This document shows positions 44,248 through 53,875 of a stretch of 64,000 nt of DNA, one piece after another (positions within the stretch are counted from its first letter, which is position 1; each line of letters begins with the position of its first letter). The translations under genes were made by a program, and so were the position numbers. Origin of the DNA: Nitratireductor indicus C115 (GTDB lineage: Bacteria; Pseudomonadota; Alphaproteobacteria; Rhizobiales; Rhizobiaceae); NCBI RefSeq assembly GCF_000300515.1, contig NZ_AMSI01000015.1, positions 62,001 through 126,000 of the forward strand, written 5' to 3'. The notes below the pieces were generated by a model. It was given only the letters and a program-made list of their open reading frames with translations. It had not been told where the DNA came from and did not search any database.

Positions 44248-44472
44248 ATGAGCCTCATGCCAGACTTTGACCATGTACCTGTGCCGCATCATCCGCCGTC
44301 CGAGTTCCTGTCGCACGATGCGGAGGCGCGCACGGCATTGGCCCCGCTGATCGAAACCCTGCTCGACAGGCTCGTGATGGCTGGATGGGATCGGCGCACG
44401 GCGGCCTCCGCGCTGATGTTCCAGGCGGCGGCGCAGGTGTCGGCCCTCTCGCGAGACGGCCGGCCACAATGA
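44248..44472 (+). CDS. Small hypothetical protein between groEL and degP
   Basis: A 74-residue protein with a hydrophilic N-terminus rich in Pro and His (PDFDHVPVPHHPPSEFL) and a helical C-terminal half (ALAPLIETLLDRLVMAGWDR). A GGAGA site lies 7 bases before its ATG. I do not recognise a family. It sits between two stress genes on the same strand and may be co-transcribed with them. Confidence 0.5.
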   Translation: MSLMPDFDHVPVPHHPPSEFLSHDAEARTALAPLIETLLDRLVMAGWDRRTAASALMFQAAAQVSALSRDGRPQ

Positions 44473-44606
44473 TCCAGGAACCTCGCCTCCGGGCGGGGTT
44501 CATTTCCAATCGAACCAGACGCGCGAAGGACCGGCGGCGGAAGATCTCTTCCGGCACGACGGGATCGTCGCATCCAACACGAAGGAAAAATATCGGGAGA
44601 TCGACA

Positions 44607-45977
44607 ATGTTCATCGGCCTGCCTCGCGCCCCGCAGATTGTCGCCATCCTTGTCACGTGCCTTGCATTGTCATTTTCCGGTGGCGCCGTGCAGCCCGCTG
44701 CCGCACAGGATGTGGCATCCGGCGGGCATGTCGAGCGTTCATTGCCTGACGTGCTGGAGGAGATCACACCCGCGGTGGTCAACATCGCGGTCACCTCCCG
44801 CGCACCTGCCGAAACCAACCCGCTCTTCAACGATCCCTATTTCCGCCGCTTCTTCGACCTGCCGCAGATGCCACAGCAAAGGCCCCGCATGAGCGCTGGG
44901 TCCGGCGTCATCGTCGACGCGGACAAGGGTTACATTCTCACCAACCACCATGTCGTCGACGGCGCGAGCGAGATCGCCGTCACGCTGAAGGATCGCCGCC
45001 GCTTCACTGCCGAACTGGTCGGCAGCGACAAGGCGACCGACATCGCTTTGCTCAGGGTCGATGCGTCCAACCTGACCGCCCTGCGGCTGGGCGATCCGTC
45101 GCGTCTGCGCGTCGGCGACAGCGTGGTCGCCATCGGCAATCCGTTCGGGCTCGGCCAGACCGTTACCTCCGGCATCGTCAGCGCGCTGAGCCGTAGTGGG
45201 CTGAACGTCGAAGGCTATGAAGACTTCATCCAGACCGACGCTTCCATCAATCCCGGCAATTCGGGCGGCGCGCTGGTGACGGCGGACGGCCAGCTTGTCG
45301 GCATCAACACCGCGATCATCGCGCCGGCCGGCGGCAATGTCGGCATCGGCTTCGCCGTTCCCATCGACATGGCATCGGCGGTGATGACGCAGCTAATTGA
45401 GCATGGCGAGGTCCGGCGCGGACGCATCGGCGTCTCGATCCAGGACCTGACCCCCGACCTTGCCGAGGCTCTGGGCATCGATGCCAGTTTTGGCGCGGTC
45501 GTCGCCAGCGTCGAGGATCGCTCGCCCGCAGCACAGGCCGGCATTCAGGCCGGTGACATCATCATTGCCGCCGACGGGCGCGAGATCTCGGGTTCGGCCG
45601 ATTTGCGCAACCGCATCGGCCTGTCGCCTGCGGGCTCGAGGGTGGAGATCGCCTATCTGCGCGATGGCGCCCGGCGGACGGCGACTCTGACCGTGAATGG
45701 CGAATCGAGTCCCTCGCGCGCCTCTGCGAGAGCCATGCCCGACCGTCTGGCTGGTGCAGATTTCCAGGATGCGTCCGGCAACGTGCTGGTCGCCAACGTG
45801 GCTCCGGGCAGTCCTGCCGCACAGGCCGGTCTGCGCACCGGCGACGTCATCGTCGCCGTCAACCGCCGGCCAGTCGGGACCGTGGCCGAACTGACGCGGC
45901 TGCTCGGCGAAACGCGCGGCACCATCGCGCTCGATCTCTTCCGGGGAGGGGCGCGGCTCCTGCTCGTCGTTCGTTAG
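44607..45977 (+). CDS. degP: DegP/HtrA-type periplasmic serine protease
   Basis: A 456-residue protease/chaperone with a signal peptide (about 1-34, ending AAAQD) and a trypsin-like domain with catalytic triad His115 (LTNHHVVDG), Asp145 (DKATDIALL) and Ser219 (NPGNSGGA). Two PDZ domains follow (about 290-370 and 385-456, with GIQAGDIIIAADG and GLRTGDVIVAVNRRP). It removes misfolded envelope proteins. The second PDZ is near the minimum length. It starts 134 bases after the small unknown gene and precedes the NEW3/ABC set. Confidence 0.95.
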   Translation: MFIGLPRAPQIVAILVTCLALSFSGGAVQPAAAQDVASGGHVERSLPDVLEEITPAVVNIAVTSRAPAETNPLFNDPYFRRFFDLPQMPQQRPRMSAGSGVIVDADKGYILTNHHVVDGASEIAVTLKDRRRFTAELVGSDKATDIALLRVDASNLTALRLGDPSRLRVGDSVVAIGNPFGLGQTVTSGIVSALSRSGLNVEGYEDFIQTDASINPGNSGGALVTADGQLVGINTAIIAPAGGNVGIGFAVPIDMASAVMTQLIEHGEVRRGRIGVSIQDLTPDLAEALGIDASFGAVVASVEDRSPAAQAGIQAGDIIIAADGREISGSADLRNRIGLSPAGSRVEIAYLRDGARRTATLTVNGESSPSRASARAMPDRLAGADFQDASGNVLVANVAPGSPAAQAGLRTGDVIVAVNRRPVGTVAELTRLLGETRGTIALDLFRGGARLLLVVR

Positions 45978-46024
45978 GACGCGCCTTCCGCTTTGCTGAC
46001 TGTTCGTTGTGAATACGGGAGAAC

Positions 46025-47223
46025 ATGATGAGGACATTCACCACAACATTGATGGCAGCCGCGCTCGGCGCAATGCTGATGGCGCCGCTGCCGCTTGGCG
46101 CACAGGAAACCACTGCGGCGCAGCAATCCGCCGAACTCAGCGGCTTCTGGCTGACGACGTCCTGGCCAGAGATGACCATCAAGCCGGGCGAAACGCAGTC
46201 GGTTTCGCTGTCGCTGCGCAATGAAAAGCTGCCGCCCCAGCGCGCCACGATCGAAGTGTCGGGCGTGCCGGAAGGCTGGGCGTGGTCGCTGAAAGGCGGC
46301 GGCCGGGAGGTGACGGCAGCGATCGTCTCGCCGGATTCGACCGAGCGACTGACGCTCGAACTCACCCCTCCGGAAGACGCTTTCACCGACGGCGAACACG
46401 CCATCGAGGTCCGCGCCCGCACCGCAGCAGAGACGGTGACCCTGCCGCTTGTGGTGCGCCTGTCGGAAACCGAGGAGGCCGCCTCCGGCCTTTCGCTTGA
46501 GCCGGAATTGCCTGCGTTACGCGGCACCGCGCGCTCGACCTTCTCCTTCAAGATCAAGGTGAAGAACGAAGGCGCGGAAGACGGGCTGTTCAATCTGACA
46601 GCCAGCGTGCCGGCCGGCTTCCAGACACGCTTCAAGAAGGGTTATGGCTCGGAAGAGATCACCGGCCTGCCCATCGCCGCCGGCGCGATCGAGACGGTCA
46701 CGATGGAGGTGATCCCATCGCGTGGGGTCGCAGCCGGGCGCTATGAAGCCGGGTTCGAGGTTTCCGGCGAAGGGCTTTCCGGAACCACGCAGCTCAGCCT
46801 CGACGTAACGGGCGAACCGCAGGTCGCCATCGTCGGCCCGCAGGAGCGCCTGTCTGGCGAGGCGGTGGCCGGCAGAGAGTCGAGCTTCACCTTCACCCTC
46901 GTCAACACCGGAACTGCTCCCGCGACCGATCTGGAGCTTTCCGCCACGCCGCCCTCCGGCTGGACCGTCGCGTTCGAGCCGCGGGACGTTGCCCAGATCG
47001 CGCCGAACTCCACCGGCGAGGTCAATGTAAAAATCACCCCATCCGAACAGGCGATCGCCGGCGATTACATGGTGTCGGTGCGGGCCTCCAACGACACCGT
47101 CTCCGAAAACGTGCAGTTCCGCGTCACGGTCAGGACCTCGACGATGTGGGGCGCTGCAGGGCTTGGCGTGATCGCCGTCGCCGCGCTGGTGCTGGGCGGC
47201 GCAGTAATGAGGTACGGGCGGCG

Positions 47224-47227
<4 letters not shown>
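46025..47227 (+). CDS. Secreted, membrane-anchored NEW3-domain protein
   Basis: A 400-residue protein with a signal peptide (about 1-27, ending LPLGAQE), three beta-sandwich NEW3-type repeats and a C-terminal membrane anchor (WGAAGLGVIAVAALVLGGAV) ending in a positive tail. The repeats read KPGETQSVSLSLRNEKLPPQ, FSFKIKVKNEGAEDGLFNLT and FTFTLVNTGTAPATDLELSA. The body is periplasmic. It overlaps the ABC ATPase gene by 4 bases, so it likely forms an export or envelope complex with it, analogous in layout to NosD with NosF and NosY. Confidence 0.75.
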
Positions 47228-48151
<924 letters not shown>

Positions 48152-48162
<11 letters not shown>

Positions 48163-49105
48163 AGGATCTCCGTTCAGGGGTGTGGGCACGGTGGCGCTCA
48201 AGGAAGCGGCCGACCACATGACGAGCGCCCGAATGCATCTCATCATGCTGCTGGTTCTGCTCACGGCCATCGGAGCGGTCTACGGCGCCATCGACCGCAT
48301 CCGCGACACGACGGCGCAAGACGCCTATCTGTTCCTCAAGCTGTTCACGGTGGCGCGCGAGCCGTTGCCGTCTTTCGCTGCATTTCTCGGCTTCCTGCTG
48401 CCGCTGGTGGCTATCGCGCTCGGATTTGATGCCATCAACGGCGAGTTCAACCGGCGCACCATGAGCCGGCTGCTTGCCCAGCCGATCTATCGCGACGCCG
48501 TGCTGTTCGGAAAATTCCTCGGCGGCCTGCTGGTCATCGCCATCGCCCTCCTGACACTGTGGCTGATGATGGTCGGGCTTGGCATGCTCTTCCTCGGCCT
48601 GCCGCCTTCCGGCGCGGATATCGTGCGCGGCGTGTTCTGGCTTGCCGCGACGCTCGCCTATGCCGGCGTCTGGCTCGCGCTCGCAATCGCATTCTCGACC
48701 GTAATCCGCTCGCCCGCCACCTCGGCATTGGCCGCGCTCTCCGTCTGGCTAGTGCTCACCGTGTTCTGGGGCATGATCGCGCCGCTGGTCGCGGGGATCG
48801 TCGCGCCGATCGACCCGTTCGATCCGATGAGCGTGCTCAACCGCTTCGAGTGGCAGCAGGCGATCGCCCGCATCTCCCCGCAGACGCTCTATGGCGAGGT
48901 CACGGGGCTGTTACTGGACCCTGCCGCGCGCTCCGTCGGGCCGCTGTTCATGCACCAGATGCAGGGCGCGGTGATCGGCGCGCCGCTGCCGACCATGCAG
49001 AGCCTGCTGATCGTCTGGCCGCAAATCTCCGGGCTGATCGCCGCCATGCTGGTCCTGTTCACGCTTGCCTATGTCGTGTTCCAGCGGCAGGAGGTGCGGG
49101 CATGA
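48152..49105 (+). CDS. ABC-2-type permease, NosY-like
   Basis: A 317-residue membrane protein with about six helices and the NosY-like segment ALGFDAINGEFNRRTMSRLL, followed by ILFGKFLGG-like VLFGKFLGGLLVI. It forms the membrane part of the transporter with the preceding ATPase. ATG 48152 has a GGGAGG ribosome site; a TTG two codons upstream is less likely. It overlaps the small HTH gene by ATGA. The substrate is unknown. Confidence 0.88.
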
Positions 49106-49371
49106 TCGCCGCGCGCTTGCGCCAATGCCTCGCCATCCTCCGCTGGACTCAAGCCGACCTTGCGGAGGAGTTGGGCGTTCCCGTCGAGCAGGCTGGCGAA
49201 TGGCTGACGGGACGAACCCATGTGCCCGTCGCCGTCGCCGCGTGGCTTGAGGCGCTAGTCAAGGCCCATCGCAGCGTGCCGAAGCCCGACATTCTTGAAA
49301 GCAAGGCAATATTAGGCCATCTGGCGTCGGCCATGGATTCATCGCAGCACAGTCCAGGTATTTTGCAATGA
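49102..49371 (+). CDS. Small XRE-like helix-turn-helix protein
   Basis: An 89-residue protein whose first 60 residues form an XRE/Cro-type HTH (QCLAILRWTQADLAEELGVP, then EQAGEWLTGRTHVPVAVAAW). It overlaps the ABC permease gene and the htpG fragment by ATGA junctions at both ends, so it is embedded in the operon. It may autoregulate the NEW3/ABC unit; no operator is evident. Confidence 0.7.
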   Translation: MIAARLRQCLAILRWTQADLAEELGVPVEQAGEWLTGRTHVPVAVAAWLEALVKAHRSVPKPDILESKAILGHLASAMDSSQHSPGILQ

Positions 49372-49499
49372 CGTCAGACATCGAGGAAGCCGAGACCAGA
49401 TCGTTCGAGGCGGATGTCGCCCGTCTCCTGCACATAATAGTGCATTCGGTCTATTCCAACCGCGATGTGTTCCTGCGTGAGTTGACCTCGAATGGTGCC
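49368..49499 (+). pseudogene. htpG: htpG (Hsp90) remnant, N-terminal 44 codons only
   Basis: The first 44 codons match the start of Hsp90/HtpG (TRSFEADVARLLHIIVHSVY, then SNRDVFLRELTSN), including the N-terminal ATPase-domain helix. After about 49499 the similarity stops and the frame runs through unrelated residues to a stop at 49685. An intact HtpG is over 600 residues, so this is a beheaded relic. It marks the end of the stress cargo where it meets the conjugation backbone. The stretch 49500-49734 has no gene I can support. Confidence 0.8.
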
Positions 49500-49734
49500 G
49501 TTGATGTTCAGTTAGGATGCGGTGACGGCGATACGGACTGGGGCTGCACTAAAGGCCAAGGCGACCGTGAACGGCCGCGCCCAGTAAGTCAATTTCTCGA
49601 TTTCGCTTTCCAGTTTCACGTCCGCGCTAGCGCGGGCGCCAGAGCTATCGACACAATGATGCGGCACAGGCCAACCGTAGCCTGAAAGGAGGAGTCAGCC
49701 GAAGCCGCGTCGCCGCTCTTGAGGAGGGAGCACA

Positions 49735-50709
49735 TTGGCGATGGACGGAACGAACCCGCCACTCTGGGAACGTCCAGTGCGCTGGCCGGCGGACGGACTT
49801 CCATTCGACATGAGGGCGCTGCGCTATGTGCTGGCGGCGGCCGAGCAGATGAGCTTTTCGGGCGCGGCCTGTGCGCTCGGCATGAAAGTATCCAGCGTCA
49901 GTCGCCATGTGCGCGACTTTGAGGACGAGATCGGGATTTCCCTGTTCGAGCGAACCACGTCGGGCGTCCGGTTGACCGATGCCGGAAGCCGGTTCCTGGA
50001 CGACATCATCCCGGTTCTCCAGATGGCCGAGGCCGTGCTGCAGCGCGCCGGCGCGGCCGGGCGCGTCGAGGAAGGCACGGTTCGGGTGGGCATAATCACG
50101 ACCCTTGCCGGCGGCTTTCTGCGCGAGCTGGTCGCTTCCTATCGGCGCTGCTATCCGGGCGTCGAGCTCGACATTCAGGATGGCGGCCGGCGCGAGCATC
50201 TGCGCGCGATCCGGGCGCGTCAGCTCGACATTGCGTTCTTCACCGGCAATGCGCCCGTTGCCGGGTGCGACGTCGAGGAGTTCTGGCGCGAACGGGTGCA
50301 TGTGGCGATGGCGGTCCACCATCCGCTGGCGAGCAGCAATGCGCTGGACTGGCCGCAACTGCGCGACGAACGATTCATCGTCTCCACCACGGAGCCGGGG
50401 CCGGAGGTGCATGACTATATTGTGCGCCGCGTCGCGGACTACAGCACCTACCCGGATGTGACCGCTCGTCATGTGACGGTGGAAACGCTGATGCACATAG
50501 TCGCCATCGGCGAGGGCATCACGCTGGTCTCGGAAGGCTGGACCAGCATGGCGCATGCCGACCTGGCGATGCGGCCGCTGACGGCGGCCGAGGACATCGT
50601 TCCCTTCAGCGCGGTGTGGTCGCCGTCGAGCGACAATCCGGCGCTGCGGCGGTTCCTGAGCTTCGCGCGGGATCTGGCGGCAAGGCAGCGCGTGCGCCGG
50701 AATCAATGA
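49735..50709 (+). CDS. LysR-family regulator linked to the trb cluster
   Basis: A LysR regulator of up to 324 residues with the winged HTH near residues 25-85 (MRALRYVLAAAEQMSFSGAA, then MKVSSVSRHVRDFE) and a substrate-binding domain. TTG 49735 is 5 bases after GAGGAGGGA; ATG 49741 is the alternative. The N-terminus is about 25 residues longer than usual. It converges with DUF2274-trbI and resembles LysR genes found beside trb operons in alphaproteobacterial ICEs, so it may control transfer genes. Confidence 0.85.
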   Translation: MAMDGTNPPLWERPVRWPADGLPFDMRALRYVLAAAEQMSFSGAACALGMKVSSVSRHVRDFEDEIGISLFERTTSGVRLTDAGSRFLDDIIPVLQMAEAVLQRAGAAGRVEEGTVRVGIITTLAGGFLRELVASYRRCYPGVELDIQDGGRREHLRAIRARQLDIAFFTGNAPVAGCDVEEFWRERVHVAMAVHHPLASSNALDWPQLRDERFIVSTTEPGPEVHDYIVRRVADYSTYPDVTARHVTVETLMHIVAIGEGITLVSEGWTSMAHADLAMRPLTAAEDIVPFSAVWSPSSDNPALRRFLSFARDLAARQRVRRNQ

Positions 50710-50984
50710 TCGGCGTCGGCCGCGCCCGGCCTGGCGCTGGTCTGGCCGGAAGCGGTCCCGCGCGACTTCGCGGCGACTTTCGATTTTCGGCTGCGCCAGC
50801 CGCGATCCGACCGCAGGAACGCTTCCAGCATATGCGGGATCAGCGTGGCGGCGTCGACCTCGCCATAGAGGCGGCCGTATTCGGCAGCGTAGAGGTCGAG
50901 TTCCTCCTTCAGCGGCTCCGGCATCGGAACGGTCACGCGGACGATGCCGAGCTTGGGCAGCGGGCCGAGCTTTAGATTGCTCAT
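50703..50984 (-). CDS. DUF2274 protein of the trb operon
   Basis: A 93-residue protein starting MSNLKLGPLPKLGIVRVTVP, the conserved opening of DUF2274 proteins, which are found directly downstream of trbI. The function is unknown. Its start overlaps the trbI stop and its 3' end overlaps the convergent LysR gene by 7 bases. It is the last gene of the trb operon. Confidence 0.85.
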   Translation of the reverse strand: MSNLKLGPLPKLGIVRVTVPMPEPLKEELDLYAAEYGRLYGEVDAATLIPHMLEAFLRSDRGWRSRKSKVAAKSRGTASGQTSARPGAADADH

Positions 50985-52159
50985 CAGTGGGCTCCGTAGG
51001 GCTCGAGGACCAGATCGCGGGCGACGATCACGCGGACAGGGAAGCCGGGGCGAATGGTGAGCGTCGGGGCGACCTGAAGCTGCCGCTGGACGATCTGCTG
51101 GCCGGCCTGGTTCACCGTGTCCTGCGCCCCGTCGCGGATGGCACGAACCAGGCGGTCCTCATCGCTCGTGGCCAGTTCCGCGCCGACGGCGAGAAGCGTC
51201 GAGAGGCCCGCCGCCTTCATTAGATCCCACCAATGGTAGTCGACTCCGTCTTCGAGGCCCGCATAGCCCGACGCATCGGCGCCGCGCTGGCGCTCCAGCA
51301 CGATCGAGCGGCCGTTGGGCAGGATGAGACGATTCCACACCAAGAGGACGCGGCGTTGGCCGAAGGTCACGCCGGCATCGTATTCGCCGATGAGGCGGCT
51401 TCCCTGCGGAATGAGAAGGAGGGCGCCGGTGGGGCTGTCATAGACGTTCTGCGTCACCTGGGCGGTGATCTGTCCCGGCAGGTCCGAACGGATGCCGGTG
51501 ATCAGCGCGGCGGGGATCACCGCACCGGCCTGAAGGATATAGGGCGAGGCGGGCGCCATGACGTGATCGGACGCGACCGTGCGCCGATCGACCTCGGCAT
51601 TGAGGAAGGCAAGGTGCCTGTCCTGCGTTGCGGCGCCCGTAAGACCTGGCATGCCCGGAACGGCCGGGATCGAGGGCGAGCCGGTGTTCTGGCCGGCCCT
51701 GATCTGGAAGAAGATCTCGCTGGTGCGGGCGGCTTCCATCTCGGCAAGGCGGCGCTGCTCCTCGGGATCGGCCGCGGGAACCGGCATCGGGGTCGCGGGA
51801 ATCGGCTGGCCTTCCTCGCGGGCGCGCAGCACCGGCCCGCCGAGATCGCCGGGCAGCGGCGGGCCGAGGACCGGCACGTCGCCATAGCTGCCGGGAAGCC
51901 CCTGCAAGCCGTCTGCGGTCTGGCGGCGATCGGTCGAGATCAGCTCCTCGGGCTGGCCGCCGCGATCGACGCCCTGAAGCGCATAGATCAGCGCGCCGCC
52001 GATGCCGATGCCGGCGACCAGACCCGCGCCCATCAGCGCCTTGCGCGAGATGCGCGTGACGCGCGGCGCTTCGGCGCGCAGGCGCATGGAGCCCGCCTTG
52101 TCGCCGGCCGCTCCGCTCAGCTCGATCCCTTCCTCCTTCCGGCCTTCGGTCTCGCTCAT
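50984..52159 (-). CDS. trbI: TrbI, VirB10-like T4SS inner/outer membrane bridge
   Basis: A 391-residue VirB10 family protein. A single membrane helix lies near residues 45-65 (MGAGLVAGIGIGGALIYALQ), followed by a Pro-rich periplasmic linker and the C-terminal beta-barrel domain (GSRLIGEYDAGVTFGQRRVL, then LPNGRSIVLERQRG). ATG 52159 overlaps the end of trbG. It energises the T4SS core complex. Confidence 0.93.
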   Translation of the reverse strand: MSETEGRKEEGIELSGAAGDKAGSMRLRAEAPRVTRISRKALMGAGLVAGIGIGGALIYALQGVDRGGQPEELISTDRRQTADGLQGLPGSYGDVPVLGPPLPGDLGGPVLRAREEGQPIPATPMPVPAADPEEQRRLAEMEAARTSEIFFQIRAGQNTGSPSIPAVPGMPGLTGAATQDRHLAFLNAEVDRRTVASDHVMAPASPYILQAGAVIPAALITGIRSDLPGQITAQVTQNVYDSPTGALLLIPQGSRLIGEYDAGVTFGQRRVLLVWNRLILPNGRSIVLERQRGADASGYAGLEDGVDYHWWDLMKAAGLSTLLAVGAELATSDEDRLVRAIRDGAQDTVNQAGQQIVQRQLQVAPTLTIRPGFPVRVIVARDLVLEPYGAH

Positions 52160-53189
52160 GACGACGACCCTCCCGTTGCCGTGCTTTGCCCACTGGTCGC
52201 GGCGGCGCTCTGGCCGGGCTGAACGCGGACGATCCTTACGGTCTGCTGCCGGTTGCCGGAACCCAGCCGTAGCTCGGCCGCGCCGAAGAGGCGATCGACA
52301 ATGAGGACGTTCTGATAGATGCGGCTGTTGACGATCTCGGGTTCGCCGCCCGAGCCGATGACGAACAGGGGCGGCATCTCGGCGGCATCTCGCCCTGAAC
52401 GATGCCGCGCGGGAACACCACGTAAGCGCGCCGCCCATCGTCGAACACGGTGGTCGGCCGCCAGGGCGGGTTGTCGCCGGTGAGGCCATAGCGGTAGTTA
52501 CGCGCGGACTCGGCCGGGATGATCGGCGCGGCGGGCGCGGTCACGCGCTGGCTTGCAGGCGGTGCGGGATAGGCCCAGGCGATCGCCGGCATCCACGTCT
52601 CCTCGCTCGCGCGCAGCTCTACGAGGTAGGTCCGGCGATCCGTGGTAATCACCAGATTGGTGGAGATGCCGGCGCGGGTCGGCTTGACCAGCACATGGAC
52701 ACGGCGCGTCGTGCCGGAGCCGCTTTCGGTGTCGCCGATGATCCAGCGGGCGGTATCGCCCGCCGCGATCGGACCGGCGCCGGTCAGGCTCTCGCCGGGT
52801 TCGAGCGCGATGGTCGTGATCTGCCCGACGGCGGCATAGACCTGAAACAGCGCCCCCTCCGACCAGGGATAGATCTGGATCGCGTTGTAGTAGCCCTCCC
52901 GGCGCGGCTCGACGCGTGCGGCCGCGTTGGCGTTGCCGACACGGCCCTCCGGGTTGGTGGCCGCCTCGCCGCCGCGCGAGACGGTCCAAGCGGGCGGGGT
53001 GTGCAACGGCCGAGGCGTGCCGTCGGTCACGGCGGTCCTGACGACGGGAAGCGCCGGCACGTCGGCATCGTAGCTGAATTGCGGCGTGCGGTTGGTGGCG
53101 CAGCCGGCGAGCATGGTGGTGGCCAGCAAAGCCGCCAATACGGGTTTACGGAAAGCCGCGGGTCCGGCTTTGTGAGGATTGCGGATCAT
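52156..53189 (-). pseudogene. trbG: trbG (VirB9-like), frameshifted by an 11-bp tandem duplication
   Basis: The N-terminal part (residues 1-270) is a normal TrbG: lipobox-type signal (TTMLAGCATNR), the periplasmic region and the C-terminal VirB9 domain start (ARNYRYGLTGDNPPWRPTTV). At 52370-52391 the plus-strand unit GGCGGCATCTC is present twice in tandem. Removing one copy restores the frame through MPPLFVIGSGGEPEIVNSRI to a stop at 52156. As it stands, the first frame ends at 52236 with an altered tail. The C-terminal lobe normally contacts VirB7/VirB10, so a true lesion should impair the pilus channel; a sequencing error remains possible. Confidence 0.85.
52370..52391. repeat. 11-bp tandem duplication inside trbG
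   Basis: GGCGGCATCTC occurs twice in direct succession (52370-52380 and 52381-52391). The two copies shift the trbG reading frame by two bases net, and deleting one copy gives an uninterrupted TrbG of 340 residues. Confidence 0.9.
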
Positions 53190-53875
53190 TGAGACATCTC
53201 CCGCGACCAGGAGATCGCGTTCACATAGATTCCTAGGGGGTTGGCGCGCAGGCGCTCGGCGGTGCGCGGCTGCTGGAGGACGATGGTGAGTATCGCGGTC
53301 CAGCGTTCGGTGCGGGAGAGCTGGCCGTTCTCGTAGTGCTGTTCCGCCCAGGCCACACGGAACGAGTCCGGCGATGCCCGGATCACGCTGGAGACTTCGA
53401 CCGAGACCTGTTGGCGACCGACGCGGGTGAAGGGATCGTTGGAGCGCGCATATTCGTTCAGCGCCACCGCACCCCTGTCGGTGGTGAACTCGTAGGCGCG
53501 GAGCCACGCTTGTCGGAGGACGATGGGGTCCGAGGGCAGGCCACGGACCTGCTCGATGAATCGCGCCAAGTGCCAAGCCACTTGCGGGTCTGTCGGCCGA
53601 TAGTCGGCGACCGCCGACTCGACGGCGCGGGCCTCGCCGTGGCGGTCGATCTCGACCACCCAGGGAACGACGGTGCCGCGGGCGGACTGCCAGACCAGCG
53701 CCGAGGCGAAGCTGGCCGAGAGGATCAGGCAGCCGAAAGCCATGTAGCGCCAGTTGCGGGCCTGAACGCGGGCCGAGCCGATGCGCTCGTCCCATACCTG
53801 GGCGGCCTTCTGGTAGGGCGTAACGGGTTCGGGCGTCTTGCCGTAGTGGGTGGTCGGTCGTTTGAAGATGTTCAT
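53186..53875 (-). CDS. trbF: TrbF, VirB8-like T4SS assembly protein
   Basis: A 229-residue VirB8 family protein with a cytoplasmic N-terminus, one membrane helix near residues 45-65 (YMAFGCLILSASFASALVWQ) and the periplasmic VirB8 domain with YVNAISWSRE at its end. It overlaps trbG by ATGA and trbL by 4 bases. Confidence 0.94.
   Translation of the reverse strand: MNIFKRPTTHYGKTPEPVTPYQKAAQVWDERIGSARVQARNWRYMAFGCLILSASFASALVWQSARGTVVPWVVEIDRHGEARAVESAVADYRPTDPQVAWHLARFIEQVRGLPSDPIVLRQAWLRAYEFTTDRGAVALNEYARSNDPFTRVGRQQVSVEVSSVIRASPDSFRVAWAEQHYENGQLSRTERWTAILTIVLQQPRTAERLRANPLGIYVNAISWSREMSQ

Noticed and set aside
49500-49685. C-terminal half of the 105-codon frame as a real protein
   Set aside because: After the htpG-like part the residues match nothing, and the frame looks like chance read-through after a deletion.
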